64,000 nt of DNA from Harmonia axyridis. Taxonomy: Eukaryota; Arthropoda; Insecta; Coleoptera; Coccinellidae. The DNA is taken from the NCBI RefSeq assembly GCF_914767665.1, contig NC_059504.1:12030501-12094500 (forward strand), read 5' to 3'. Positions 46,598 to 58,868 of the stretch are shown piece after piece. A program made the position numbers and the translations under genes. The number at the start of each line of letters is the position of its first letter. The stretch's first letter is position 1. The notes below the pieces were generated by a model. That model was not told the origin of the DNA. It was given only the letters and a program-made list of their open reading frames with translations, and did not search any database.

Positions 46598-47420
46598 CAG
46601 GCCAATTGAAAAGTCCCCGGTCTACCATAGTAAAACACATTTTTTTCGATTTTATTATTCAACATAATTGCCTTCGAGGGCGATACAGAGATTATAGCGG
46701 TGTTCCAACTTTTCGATACCATTTTTGTAGTACGATTTGTCTTTTGCTTCAAAATAGGTCTCAGTTTCGGCGATTACTTCTTCATTAGCGCTAAATTTCT
46801 TTCCAGCGAGCATTCTTTTGAGGTCTGAGAACAGGAAAAAGTCGCTGGGGGCCAGATCTAGCATTATGGTGGAAGCAGAAGCAATTCGAAGCCCAATTCA
46901 TGCAATTTTGCCATTTTTTTCATTGATTTGTGACACGGCGCATTGTCTTGATGAAACAGCACCTTTTTTTTCTTCAAATGGGGCTGTTTTTCAACGATTT
47001 CATCCTTCAAACGATCCAATAACGCTAAATAATAATCGCTGTTGATGATCTGGCCCTTTTGGAGGTAATCAATGAATATTATACCTTGCGCATCCCAGAA
47101 TACTGATGCCATAACCATGCCAGCTGACTGTTGTGTTTTCCTCGCTCTGGATTCGGTTCATCCTGTGCAGTCCACTCAGCTGACTGTCGATTGGACTCCA
47201 GAGTGAAATGATGGAGCCATGTTTCATCCATTGCCACATATCGACGCAAAAATTCAGGGTTATTGCACTCAAACAGCTTCAAACACTGCTCAGAATCATT
47301 AACATGTTGTTGCTTCTGATCGATTGTGAGCTCGCGTGGCACCCATTTTGCACACAGCTTTCTCATGTACGAATATTCGTGAATGACGTGATGTACACGT
47401 TCAGATGATATCTTCACAAT
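46598..47420 (-). mobile_element. Mariner, irritans type, 5' truncated
   Basis: The 3' inverted repeat CAGGCCAATTGAAAAGTCCC with CGGTCTACC is at 46598-46627. Read on the minus strand, the transposase runs from KISSERVHHVIHEYSYMRKL through KWVPRELTIDQKQQ, MDETWLHHFTLESNR (first Asp), a frameshift, MVMASVFWDAQGIIFIDYLQ, LFHQDNAPCHKSMKKMAKLH (second Asp), a second shift, and DLAPSDFFLFSDLKRMLAGK (third Asp), to the normal C-terminus ALEGNYVE. All three catalytic Asp residues survive, but the N-terminal DNA-binding region and 5' repeat are gone at about 47420. Best preserved of the three irritans copies in its catalytic part. Confidence 0.9.
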
Positions 47421-47489
47421 GGATCAAACCGGCTGATCATCAACAACGTCGTATTTTTGCTATGATTTTTATCGAAAAATCATCTTCAG

Positions 47490-47858
47490 TGTTAAGGCCC
47501 ATTTTCACCTCAGAGGTTACGTAAGCAGAATTGTCGCATTTGGGACTCAGACAATCCAAGAATGATTGTTGAAAAGCCTCTCCATCTTCAACGTGTCACT
47601 TTTTTGTGCGATTTTTGAGCTGGTGATGTGATTGGATTCCGCTACGTAGCTACAATCGCAATTTTACTGGAAAAGTTGTCTGACGACGTATTTTTCGAAG
47701 AGGTTATCATAATTGGCCATCGAGATCTTATGATTTAAGACCTTTAGACTTTTTTCTTTAGGCCTCGTGAAAGATAAGGTCTATTTCAATGCTCCACAAT
47801 CGATTCAAGACCTTGAAGATGGAATTCGTGAGAATATCAAAGATATTCAGATAATATG
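47490..47858 (+). mobile_element. DUF4817-type mariner-like transposase fragment
   Basis: The + frames carry scraps in order: RGYVSRQNCRIW-like start (about 47513), DSDNPRMIVEKPLHLQRVT, a degenerate CDFWAGDVIGFRY, then after decay DLRPLDFF and GLVKDKVYFNAPQSIQDLED with GIRENIKDIQ. This matches the C-terminal half of the elements at 57190 and 60312. The last readable motif runs directly into the minisatellite at 47859. No inverted repeats remain. Confidence 0.65.
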
Positions 47859-48040
47859 GAATATTTCCCTCCTAAAAATTCTATGTATATGGAAAACAAT
47901 TATCGAAAATTACAGCGAATATTTCCCTCCTTTCAAAAATTCTATGTATATGGAGAACAATTATCGAAAATTACAGCGAATATTTCCCTCCTGTCAAAAA
48001 TTCTATGTATCTGGAGAACAATTATCGAAAATTACAGCGA
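47859..48040 (+). repeat. Minisatellite, three units of 58-61 bp
   Basis: Unit starts at 47859, 47917 and 47978. Each begins GAATATTTCCCTCC, then AAAAATTCTATGTAT.TGGA, then AACAATTATCGAAAATTACA. Units are about 95% alike. Sits at the broken 3' end of the mariner-like fragment, so it probably grew from element sequence. Confidence 0.9.
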
Positions 48041-48200
48041 TAATTGCATTGTAGGAAGCGAAATAGCACTGCGATAATTGTTCTGTTCATAGATGCATAG
48101 TTTCTATGCATCTTACACAGTTCGAATCTATGGCAATTCCATTCTACATCAGTTTGACGAGTGATGTAACAGTTTATTCGGGAAATATTCCCCCGAATTA

Positions 48201-48354
48201 CACTCGTGCATCAAAATGACCGGATAATTTCGCATTCCAGCGTGTTTTCTTTGAAAAACTGCATTCGGTCATTTTCATTTTTGGAGAATAATGACAATGT
48301 TTTTATGACAACACGCTGTCATGCAAAATTATCGGTAATTTTGATGCACTTGTG
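48201..48354. repeat. Hairpin MITE-like palindrome, about 154 bp
   Basis: The left arm CACTCGTGCATCAAAATGAC and on through CAGCGTGTT is mirrored by the right arm, which reads back CACAAGTGCATCAAAATTAC and on to the same CAGCGTGTT. The loop of about 60 bases is itself partly symmetrical. No coding content. Confidence 0.75.
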
Positions 48355-49336
48355 CAATTACTTATGAAAATTTCATGAAAATGATATTAATATGTATGTT
48401 GTTGCAACCGTATCCGTGGCAACCATTTGAATAATATGGTTTTCCATCATTAATGGAAATGAAATGCAATGGAATGAACATCCATTGATGGTCGGAAATG
48501 CATTAAGCGAGCGTAAAAATGATTATTGATCCGAAATTCCTTTAAAATCGGCATGATGCCTGCGTTTCATCCTAATGACGTGTACGCCACTGACATTGCT
48601 ACCAAATGAATCATGTCGTGGTGGACGCCATGTTATACATATCCCAGGTTTTAAATAAAAGCATGGTCGCGTAGGTATCATTGAAGGAAAGTATGTCATG
48701 TCGAATTGCTTAAACACCTGGTTTCGTTTTACAATCAAGTTAAACATTCGGAAAAATGGCGGACTGTTGACTTTGTGCTACATTTGCGATTTTTATCGAT
48801 TTATTTGCTACCGAATAAAATTGAAATATAGAGTTATTCGACGATATACATATATCTCATAGTCATAACTTTAGGAAGTGATAGTTATAATTAAAATAAG
48901 AAGTTTTTTCGAGTAACTTTTTTCTCTATCTTAAATACCTTCTGAAATACAAGCTGTTTAATTTTATTTTTCATTTATTTTTATAAATTGTGAATGAGTT
49001 TGAATGATAAAAGTTTGAATTTTGGAGCATATTGTATTCAAAGGATTTCCAATATTTTCATGTTTTGTTGAGTTCCTACAATCGCCCAGTGACGTAGTTT
49101 TCGAGGGTACCGTGTTTTCAATCGCCCCTAACCACGACGTTAATGTGGATTGGGTCGATTTAGAGCTATTTCCTGATTTTCCCGTCGATTCTTCACAAAA
49201 AAGGTACTTTTCTTAAAAGCCTCTAGAAATGTTGCTTTCGAGGTATACAACAAGAAATAAACCACAGTATGAAATCTGCAAATATTTTTTAATGCTAGAA
49301 TGCGATAGTGATCATAAAATAATTCTAAAATATGTA
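48355..49336. other. No recognisable gene
   Basis: AT-rich, short open frames only. Confidence 0.55.
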
Positions 49337-50588
49337 TTAAGGAAAAGTCCCCAGTCTGATGCACAGAAGGCGGTGCTAGTATTAAATCCATATGATTTTT
49401 AGTTAGTACCAACCTTCAAACGATACGTGTCAAAATTTGACATCAGCCCGAACAGTTTTATTAGATATTGCGTTGTGAGTATAGATACTTTTGTTATTTG
49501 AAAAAAGATGGAAAAAAAGAAAATCATGTGCAGATAACATTTTGCTTTTTGGAGGGAAAAATATAGTTGAAGCAATATCTTGGCTTGATGGAGAGTTTCC
49601 GGGATCTGCACCAGAAAAATCAGCCATCATTGATTGGTATGCTGAATTTAAACGTGGTGAAATGAGCACCGAAGACGGCGAACGCAGTGGACGCCCAAAA
49701 GAGGCTGACACCGACGAAAAAATCAAAAAAGTTCACAAAATAATTTTGAATGACCGTGAAGCGAAGTTGATCGAGATAGCAGACATTGTGGGGAATTCTT
49801 CTGAACGTGTACATCGTATCATTCACGAATATTTGTACATGAGAAAGCTATGTGCAAAATGGGTTCCGCGTGAGCTCACAATCGATCAAAAGCAACAACG
49901 TTTTAATGATTCTGAGCAGTATTTGAAGCTGTTTAAGTGCAATAAACCTGAATTTTTGCGTCGATATGTGACAATGGATGAAACATGGCTTCATCTTTTC
50001 ACTCCAGAGTCCAATCCACAGTCAGCGAGGAAGAACACAACAGTCAGCTGTTGTGGCAAGGTTATGGCATCAGTATTCTGAGATGCGTAAGGTATAATAT
50101 TCATTGATTACCTCCAGAAGAGCCAGACCATCAACAGTGATCATTATATACCGTTATTCGATCGTTTAAAGGATGAAATCTTTAAAAATCGGCCCAATTT
50201 GAAGAAAAAAAAGGTGTTGTTTCATCAAGACGATGCGCCGTGTCACAAATCAATGGAAAAAATAGCAAAATTGCATGAATTGGGCTTCGAATTGCTTCTG
50301 AATCCACCGTATTCGCCAGTCTGGCCCCCAGCGACTTTTTCCTGTTCTCAGACCTCAAACGAATGCTCGCTGGAAAGAAATTTAGAGCCAATGAAGAAGT
50401 AAACGCCGAAACTGCGGCCTATTTCGAAGCGAAAGACAAATCGTACTACAAAAATGGTATCGAAGAGTTGGAAGATCGCTATAATCGTTGTATCGCCCTC
50501 GAAGGCAACTATGTTGAATAATAAAATCGAATTTTGCTAAAAAAGTGTGTTTTACTTTGGTAGACCGGGGACTTTTCAATTGGCCTGT
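49337..50588 (+). mobile_element. Mariner, irritans type, near full length
   Basis: About 1.25 kb. The 3' end is the clean inverted repeat GACCGGGGACTTTTCAATTG plus GCCTGTTA; the 5' repeat is eroded to TTAAGGAAAAGTCCCCAGTC. An open frame of 196 codons at 49491-50081 covers the paired helix-turn-helix DNA-binding region and the first Asp: VEAISWLDGEFPGSAPEKSA, IIDWYAEFKRGEMSTEDGER, LCAKWVPRELTIDQKQQ, VTMDETWLHLFTPESN. After SVF a stop interrupts WDA. The second Asp (FHQDDAPCHKSMEKIAKLHE) and the ERNLEPMKK tail follow in another frame; APSD is scrambled to PPATF, so the third catalytic Asp is lost. Inactive. Confidence 0.9.
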
Positions 50589-52398
50589 TATATTTATTAC
50601 AAATTAATACCAACTATGATAAATGAAGTCTTTTTGGGGTCAATTTGCATACGTTTCGAGTAGTAGAAACACCATGTTGTGAAAATTGTTTGCTTCATGA
50701 AAATATGAGATATGCTCCTACATGAGGATATCACGAATAAAAAACTTCTTCATCCCATACAGAAGTCAAATGGAGTTTAATGCACCGTTCAAATATTCCT
50801 ACGTAGTCGCTGTTCCATTAATTTACAACATTTCAATTAAAGATGAGATACATATATGTATGGTATTAGCTCTGAAGCATGAATTTTGTGTTCATTAGAT
50901 GATTAGGTTATTTGCTTTCTACAAGAAAAATGGACGAAATTATCATTAGAGTATGAATATTAGACTTTTACGGTTTTAATTTAGTGCCTATTTCCAAAGA
51001 ATCTGAAGTTGTTATAGAGAGTAAAAATCTCAATTTTCACAATTAACATTTATGGTGGTAATGGTATGGTAAGGATGAAGCTAACTCAAATTGAGAAATT
51101 TACAACGCATGGTGATATGATACTCAACCTAAAATAACTTATCTCAGAGCTTGAATATATGTAAAGACAGTGTCTTACCATTCAAGACGACAAATTTGTC
51201 TAGTGTATTAGTTAAATAAAAATAAGAGCACAGTATGTGGACGCCATATTATTTGATATTTTAAAGATAAGAATAGTAGGTAGTTTACTGCTTTCAAATC
51301 ATTTAGAATAATGGCTTTCAGAATGGAAGGAAAATATGTAAATTGTAACTGGAAGGATGAGATTGTCGATTTGAAATGGTTTATCATTGACAAGACCTTT
51401 TGTATGACATTTTCATGTGAAATTCATACAAAAAATAAATGTTTTTCGGAAAGTTTTATCGTGCATATATTTATGTTCAATGAAAAATTCACATAATTCT
51501 TCATTCCCATTCCAAAAAAAATAATAATTTTGGACTTTTTAAAATGAATAGTGAAAACCTCGTATAAAACGATGGTCTTTACTGTCTCTAGCCTGAAATG
51601 AAGCGTACTTATTTTTGAACTGATCGCTGAAACGATATAGACCCCTATTAATCTATAGTTTTGAAAAAACGTTGAGGCCTTTCAGATTGAACCAATAAGA
51701 GCAAATTGGATAAAATTCAACATAATTATTGAGATATTGATTTTACAATTCATCTCAAAGGAAGAAATGTTCAACATAAGAAAACGAAATATTTATTTAT
51801 AGGCAATTTATTTTCTATGTTTCACTCACGAGATGAATGATTTTAAATATACTGAGTGACAGAAAAAAATGATATATATGACATGATAAACAACTTTCGT
51901 ATGAAATTAGCAGTGTTTTGCTCTTTCTGTGTGGCCAAAGTAGTTGGAAAGCGTATCTTCTTTCTGTAGATAATTTTATAAATATAATTCTAGATGAGGT
52001 CATTGTTACCAGTTCATGTTCTTTGAATTGCAATGCTAATTGCATTATTCAAAAAACAATAATAAATCATCGGAAATGATAAATAATACGTCAGTGACAA
52101 ATATGGGATATTATGAGTAACCCATGGTTTTATAGTCTTTGAACCCGTTGAAAACACTTCTGAATAATATGGTGACTAGTATGAAGGTACGGAAGACCAA
52201 AAAAAATTAAAGAAAATATCTTTGAATAATGATGGTTAGTCGATGGAAAACGAAATTCGAAAACATTTCATGAAATAGATATTATGTCTGTAAAATGTCC
52301 CAGAAGTATGTAGTTCAAATATTGAAATCATAGCAAAGTTTTAGAAGTGAATACAATAATCGAATCGAAATGTGTAATATCTTAATAACGAAACTGTG
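50589..52398. other. No recognisable gene
   Basis: AT-rich with short open frames; nothing recognised. Confidence 0.55.
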
Positions 52399-53303
52399 AG
52401 GCATACAACTCTGCTTCCGCCGTTTTTTTCCAAAATTCCAGGTGTTATTGTGATAAACTGGTTATACATTTATGATTCAAAGTATTGTCCATCGCTGGCC
52501 ACTACTTTCTCCCATCTTTCGGGCAGCGTACGAATCCCGCGTTGAAAGAACTGGTCATCTTTTGAAGCGATCCAAAATTTTACTCCTTCATAACACCGGA
52601 AATGCTGGTCAGCCAGGCCGTGTGCCATTGTTCGGAGCAAGTGATAGTCCCCAGGGAACAACATCTGGAGAATACGGCTGATGGCGTAGTACTTCCCATT
52701 TCAACGTTTCCAAATATGTCTTGACCACTTTCGAAACATGGGGTCGAGCATTGTCATATTGTAAAATCTAAGTTCCCTTTTGAATTTCAATGCACGGCCC
52801 AAACGCATTAATTGAGTTCGATAACGAAAGCCTGTGATTGTTTTAGTCGGTTTTAATAACTCATAATACACTACGCCGAGTTGGTCCCAAATACTGAACA
52901 TGACTTTGGAACCACGAATATTCGGCATGGCCGGGATATCCCCATGATTTTCTGCACTTCGGATTATCATTTTTCGTCTCCAGTCACAATGCGATGCAGA
53001 AATCCCTTCACAAGCAAACAGACACGAGTCTTGATCAAGTAATGCCTCCAAATTAGAGCATTCGATGATCCTCAGCCGCAGATTTCTTCGTATTAAAACA
53101 GAAAATTAAAACCTCCCGCGAATGACAAGAATTTGGCTCGTTAGCTGACATGTTCAATCGAGAATAACTTTCTGATGAACAAAGAGACTAATATTTCGAT
53201 GTTCACAAATACCTAAGCTTATTGTATGTCATCTATGATCTATTTATTTCGTCTACCACTCACCGCTAGAGCCATCTATTGCAAAACAGCGGATGCACAC
53301 CTA
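52399..53303 (-). mobile_element. Mariner type A, internally deleted copy
   Basis: Ends match the family: AGGCATACAACTCTGCTTCC at 52399 and the inverted 5' end near 53270-53303. Minus-strand blocks: MSAYEPN-like start, FCFNTKKSAAEDHRML-like piece, directly joined to LEALLDQDSCLFACEGISAS (a deletion removes the helix-turn-helix linker), then NIRGSKVMFSIWDQLGVVYY, ELLKPTKTITGFRYRTQLMR, and at the 3' end IASKDDQFFQRGIRTLPERW with EKVVASDGQYFES. The HDNARPH block is decayed to TMLDPMFRK. About 905 bp. Confidence 0.85.
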
Positions 53304-55403
53304 ATATTATTTTGAAATATATTATTTTCCAGTTTAATATATTACGTAAAAAAAAAGGAAAACCCACATATGTTTATCAGATTTTAATCTATATTTTTTT
53401 CATCACTAGACATCTTATCACGAACAAGTGATTTTCAGGTTGATTTGTTCAGTTTTTGACTGCAAGGTCATTAACTGATAAAAAAGCAATCAGTTGGCAA
53501 GAGCGTACAGTAATATTTGAACAGCAATCTGTATGTAGCCTGTTGCTGATGCTTTTTGGAATTTACAGAAATGTTCAGAAGTCGTAGAATTCCTCAAGTT
53601 TCCTGAAATAGTGACCTGATGATCTTTCTCCTATTGAATATAATTTTCATCACCTTCCAGAAAACTTAATGGCCATATTAAATTATGTCATTTCTATTGA
53701 AAAAGCCTTTGTAGTGTTTATCTTTTCTGACAACAATACACATTTGTGTAAGTAATATTTCCAGCTAACTTTCATTCCGATTTGTACCACATACAGCTAG
53801 TACGAAATATATCAATTGAAATTGAAATTCTCTCCATTTGCATATCTAAACGTATAACCTCAGCAAGCTGTCTTTATCACCTACTTCACATTCATTCCTA
53901 TAAATTTTTTGAATTGTCAAAACCATTCTGATTTATTTTAAGACCAACTACCACCCACAAGGATAATTTATCACTAATGTAGAATTCTGTAGACCGTTAC
54001 TCTGCACTGAAATCACATCGATAAATCCTGTAGGTTGTAGTAGATCGATTTCGAAAAATGTGCGCCTTGTCTAGCTTTAAAAAGATACATATGCTAGGGT
54101 GTAGTCGGTTGGTATGGGTATATATTGTTAGAAAAAATTAGGGGGAAGAACATCAGAAATTTCTGGGACCAAATCATATTTCTCGAGCTTTTAGGATTCG
54201 AACAAGTTTTGAAGTCTGGCTGTCTATATTTCATTATTGGTCAATTTTTTGTTTCCTGTGATGAACTTTTGTAGTTGATGAAGCTAGTCCATTTACTCAC
54301 CTCTTTTCACAGTTTATAATTCGAAATGTGTAGGACCTAATAATTGAATATGTACCTTCAAACTTTTTTCGAAAACTGTAAGAGCTATTAGTATGAAAGA
54401 CGGTACTAAACTGTATTGACCGTTACTAAATTCTAAACCTTAATGTTTGAATTCTGAAGGATGGAAATCGATAAATCGAATTCAATGAAAAACAGTTCTG
54501 AAAAATTGACGGCACGTGAAATTTGAAACACTTATTGCTATTATAATACAAAATACCATATTTCTCTCAGATAATCCATGAAAAATAGAAAATCTTTCCA
54601 TCACCCTAAAATGTGAGTTTTCGAGAGGAGTATTTTTGTTACGATTCCAAAGCTTTAATATTGGAAATACTTAACGTCGAAAGATTATAGAGGGCTATAA
54701 TCCCTTTTACAATGATGACTGAATAGCTTCGATAATAATGAACCAGGTGCTGTCTGAAATATGTTAGCCTAGGGTTGGATCAATGATTTACGACCAATTG
54801 AAAGCACTTACTGCTACTCGATTTACTGAATCTCATATAAAATTTCGCTGCAGTCTCGAAATTGCTATTTTTTTCATTGGTATGAAGAAAATAGGAAAGC
54901 ACTGACTCAGAAACTTTGGAGCTTAATTGATACGCAATTGCCAATTGCATCCTTGGAGAACACATATATAACTATATGTAGTTCTCTCCAAGGGTACAAA
55001 AAGGGCATGAATAACGAGCCCTCAAAATCTCCTAAGCTATCTCATTTTTTCTCGATATTCTTCTTTACTTACACAAACTTTTGACGAAGCACATGAAGCA
55101 AAATCTGAAACTAATAACGAAAGTATTGGGAGTTTTTCTTCCAATTTTCTTCTTGAATTTTCTTTAGTTGTGAACGAAGCTTGAATCTTCACCCGAAATC
55201 TCATTTCCATGAGTATTGTAGTGATGGAAATATTGGGTAAATTTTTTCCGATATTCTTCTTTACTTTTCTCTGGTTCTGCTTATGCGATCAATATGAAAT
55301 TCTTCAAGAGGCTTCAAATTGTCATCCTCATCGGCTTCATCCTAATACAAATTTTCATCTAGATCGAAGAGTCATATCGAATGTTTTTCAAATCTTTTAA
55401 TGT
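53304..55403. other. No recognisable gene
   Basis: AT-rich. Around 55225-55370 the sequence resembles 42690-42850, a dispersed repeat of unknown type. Confidence 0.5.
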
Positions 55404-55656
55404 GCTTCAAGTGAAATATTTTCATGTTATGGATAAAATCTTAGGTTATGAAGTAAGATTTTCCTTAGCCATTTGATTCATTATTTTCGTATACAAGGTA
55501 TCCCAGAATTAGTGTCAATAATTCACCACCGTATTCAACAATAGAAAAATCGGGGAAACCCTTTGAAGTGACGACCTATTGTCCACCAATTCTGGATACC
55601 CTGTATAAGAAAATAATGAACCAAATGGCATAATATGAAAATATTTCGCTTGAAGC
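55404..55656. repeat. Fold-back MITE, about 250 bp
   Basis: Mirror pairs from outside in: GCTTCAAGTGAAATATTTTC against the reversed CGCTTGAAGC region; GCCATTTGATTCATTATTTTC against GAAAATAATGAACCAAATGGC; and ACAAGGTATCCCAGAATT against AATTCTGGATACCCTGT. The left arm has about 45 extra bases. The inner ends resemble the CAGGGTATCC group of short insect repeats. Confidence 0.75.
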
Positions 55657-55942
55657 AGTCGGCATCTTCTACATCTTTCAACGGAACCCAAATTCTCTGC
55701 CAGTGGGTGTGGCCCGTTGCTTTGTCGTCCTTGGTCCTTCGCTCCTAAAAAATCAGCCCTTCACTGTAAATTATCTTCTATCCTATAACAGTATTATCTA
55801 TCAGAAAGTTATAATTTACGCATAAGCAGCAAAAATGTCTATGGAATATTCAACTTCCCAACCCAGGTACTAATATTTCCCCAAATTTAATAAAAAGGGA
55901 ATGAGATTCCGGTATTTCGGGACGTACTGCACATCAGAAAAA

Positions 55943-56178
55943 GCTTAAATTTTCACGAACCTACTAACTATCCGATCTGAACATCCATACCAATTTTCAT
56001 TGTTTCCGGAATTGCAGAACGTGAGATATGAAAACACCGGGATTTTCACGTTTGTACATTCAGAAGAGCTGAAATTTTCACGAAACCACTTCCTTCCTGA
56101 CCTAAATATCCATACCAATTTTAGTTAGTATAGGACAAGCAGACGTGAGATATGGAAGTACAGGGAATTTCACTTTTG
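55943..56178 (+). repeat. Two diverged tandem units of about 125 bp
   Basis: Unit 1 (about 55943-56060) and unit 2 (about 56069-56178) share, in order, TTTTCACGAA, CATCCATACCAATTTT or its variant, CGTGAGATATG, and GGGAATTTTCAC-like ends. Confidence 0.6.
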
Positions 56179-57189
56179 CGCATGCTCAACGCGCACGCTT
56201 CATCTGGACAAGCTGAATTTCAAATGCGATCATGTACGACCCAAACTGGATGCTTTCACTAAATATCATCAATATCGGATAATAACTGGAGAAGTTATGG
56301 CTGTTACAAGAATGTGCCGACACACAGACTGAAATACATGAAACCAAATTTTTTGAGGATGGTCTGAATGCATTTTGCGAATAGATATTTTGAAATAGGA
56401 GATCAAAAATTGTTTTTATCCCAAAAGTGATCACAATGCTTTCACTGCCTTCAGTAGACTCGGAATCAAAATCTCAATAAAGGCCTGTTTGTTCAGCCTT
56501 TCCACATGCCGTGTCTATCGATTCGGCTGCAACAGTGGCGTAGCAAGAATTCAAGCTCCCTGGAGCGGAATAAATTTGGAAACCCCCTTTAAATTGCTCA
56601 ATTTCAACACAACATTAACCTAAATCAAACACATAAAAACATTTTTTTTTTTCAGTGGAATAACTACATTTTTTCAACACCCTCTTTTTGTCATATATTT
56701 CCAAGCAAAAATTTAGTTTTTCATTTTAGATTCTTAATCGCTCTGTTATTTCCTAACAATGTCTAAACTTTCGAATTTTGACCCGGGAATGGCCTCAATC
56801 GATATGGTTCTATTCGCTGATGTCTTCAAATTCGATTCTGTCCGTCCGTATACACGATAACTTTCGAACGGAAGTACCTACCAAATTACAACTTTCAGGA
56901 TAGGTTCAGTTGAATGGTTTATGAGCAAAATCTTACTAGGAATTCCGTAAATATGGCCCTTCGAAATTTTATTTTATGTTTATTTCCAAACTGACGATTT
57001 GATCGTGATGAAAATTTGCATTATTAGGTAGAAAGACAATTTGAACCATAAAAAACTCATAGAACCATAGAAATTTCAAGAATAATGTCGATAAAATAAA
57101 GGTTTTTTCAATAAGAGATTTCACTTTGATATTGAAAATAAACCAGTACATTCTAATTGGAATCAATAGATGTTAATTTCATTGTGAAG
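56179..57189. other. No gene; dispersed motif at 56841
   Basis: Nothing coding. TCCGTCCGTATACACGATAA at 56841 nearly repeats at 63697, each followed by a CGAACG, marking a dispersed repeat. Confidence 0.45.
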
Positions 57190-57960
57190 AGGAAATTATG
57201 CCATTAACGATAATAAACGATATCAGTCAAATGGCCGCCATGGCTATGATTGCAACACCATTTCCTTTTCATGGAATTTTCCATGACCAAATGGCACATT
57301 TGCGGCTGTATATCCTCGATAACTTCACTAATTCCATTTTTGAGGTCGTAAATTTGTGGAGCATTGGCATAGACCTCATCTTTTACCTGGCGCAGAAGAA
57401 ACAAGTCTAAAGGTGTTAAATCAAAAGATCTGAGTGGCCAATTAAGCTCATCTCTTCGAGAAATAACACAGCCAGGAAACTTTTTTCGCAAAATTACAAT
57501 TGTTTAGTTGCTTGTATGGCACGTAGCCCCTTCTTGTTGAAAATAATGCTAAATACGATGTAATTGTGGAATGCCTAATTCCCAAGATCGACGAAGGATG
57601 AACAAACCTGGTATTTCGTCGAAACTTTGGGCTACAGCAGTAATATCCTCAGTTTTTCTTGAAAGAAATGCAAGATTTCGATTCTTTCATCACTAGCTCA
57701 AATTTTTCCACCAGTTTCACTATTGCCGCCCGAGAAGATGATACTCGACGACCCAAAAGTGCTTCACTTTTTGGAGCTGTGACTCCACCATCTTTGTAGT
57801 GAATTTCAGCGATTTCAATGAGTTGTAGAAACGTGAATCTTCCATTTTTAGTAATGGTGTAGTTTTTACTTATCAAATGTCAAAAGATGACTGCTTTAAA
57901 TTGACAGCTGGCCAGATGGCAGGCTCTTCAAGATGAAACATCTTATTGGAAACCCCTTTA
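57190..57960 (-). mobile_element. DUF4817-type mariner-like element, decayed
   Basis: Minus strand. N-terminal piece at 57876-57649: TFLQLIEIAEIHYKDGGVTA, PKSEALLGRRVSSSRAAIVK, LVEKFELV, the first helix-turn-helix. The middle, with the first two catalytic Asp residues, is missing or unreadable. The C-terminal piece at 57491-57204 reads KFPGCVISRRDELNWPLRSF, DLTPLDLFLLRQVKDEVYAN (third Asp region, DLTPLD), APQIYDLKNGISEVIEDIQ, then GGHLTDIVYYR. About half the normal size and non-functional. Inverted ends not resolved. Confidence 0.75.
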
Positions 57961-58065
57961 AAATAACCCTTCAACAAGCGCCATAACAAAATTTCGTGTG
58001 GATAGCATTATCAGAACCATAGAAAATTCAAATAGAATATGAAAATAGAAAAACCCTCAGTAATA
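57961..58065. other. Short unassigned spacer
   Basis: Between the mariner-like element and the MITE end; nothing recognised. Confidence 0.4.
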
Positions 58066-58134
58066 AACATAGATACACGGAGCATATGTCATTTTCATTT
58101 AGCAAATTTTGTCCCCAACATGAACTATCAAATT
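58066..58134. mobile_element. End fragment of the THAP MITE family
   Basis: About 70 bases starting TAATAAACATAGATACACGG match, in reverse, the right end of the MITE at 19397-19786 (shared CATATGTCATTTT and AAATTTTGTCCCCAACATGA). Cut off where the palindrome at 58135 begins, so the palindrome may have inserted into it. Confidence 0.65.
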
Positions 58135-58868
58135 TCCGGGAAGTGCTCACTTCCCGGACTTCTCTGAGAAAGTAGCATTTCCCGGCCTAGTCTGGAAAGT
58201 ACGTACTTCCCGGTCTAGGCCGGAAAAGAATCACGTCGTTTGTGTCATTGTGAATATTAAAATCTTAGTGGGTATATTTTTAATAAATGCAGTTGATCAT
58301 TACCATAGCAACCGAAATAACGGCTGACAGTTCATATGAAATTAGTTGTCAAAAATTTGCATGTTTTTCGATCGCAATCGCAATAAAATATGGAAAGCAG
58401 CAGCGATAGTGTTATTCTACACGGTTGTCGAAAAAATATTGTACGCAACAGGCCCGAAAATGGTTTTTTTGGACTCACAGACTTCCAAATTCGTCCAAAA
58501 AATAGTAATTTACGTAACAAGTCCGGAAAATAGGGTTTTTTTGGACGAATAGACAAAAGCGTAAGCGAGTCCTGGAAGTCTGTGAGTCCAAAAAAACCAT
58601 TTTCGGGCGTGTTGCGTACAATATTTTTTCGGCAACCATGTAAAAAAACACTATCGCTGCTGCTTTCCATATTTTATTGCGATTGCGATCAAAAAACTTG
58701 CAAATTTTTGACAACTAATTTCATATGAACTGTCAGCCGTTATCTCGGTTGCTATGGATTCTATGATTCTTTTCCGGCCTAGTCCGGGAAGTACGTACTT
58801 TCCGGACTAGGCCGGGAAATGCTACTTTCTCAGAGAAAAAGCGTCCGGGAAGAGAGCACTTCCCGGAC
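58135..58868. mobile_element. 734-bp near-perfect palindrome, CCGGGAAGT family
   Basis: Two inverted arms meet near 58520, with almost no loop (ATTCGTCC against GGACGAAT). Each arm matches the solo copy at 12212-12592. Hairpins rich in CCGGGAAGT/ACTTCCCGG lie at the outer ends. Each arm repeats the ATG frame MESSSDSV..HGCRKNIVRN. The left arm lacks the outermost GTTGCCGAAAAA seen at the right end. Confidence 0.85.
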
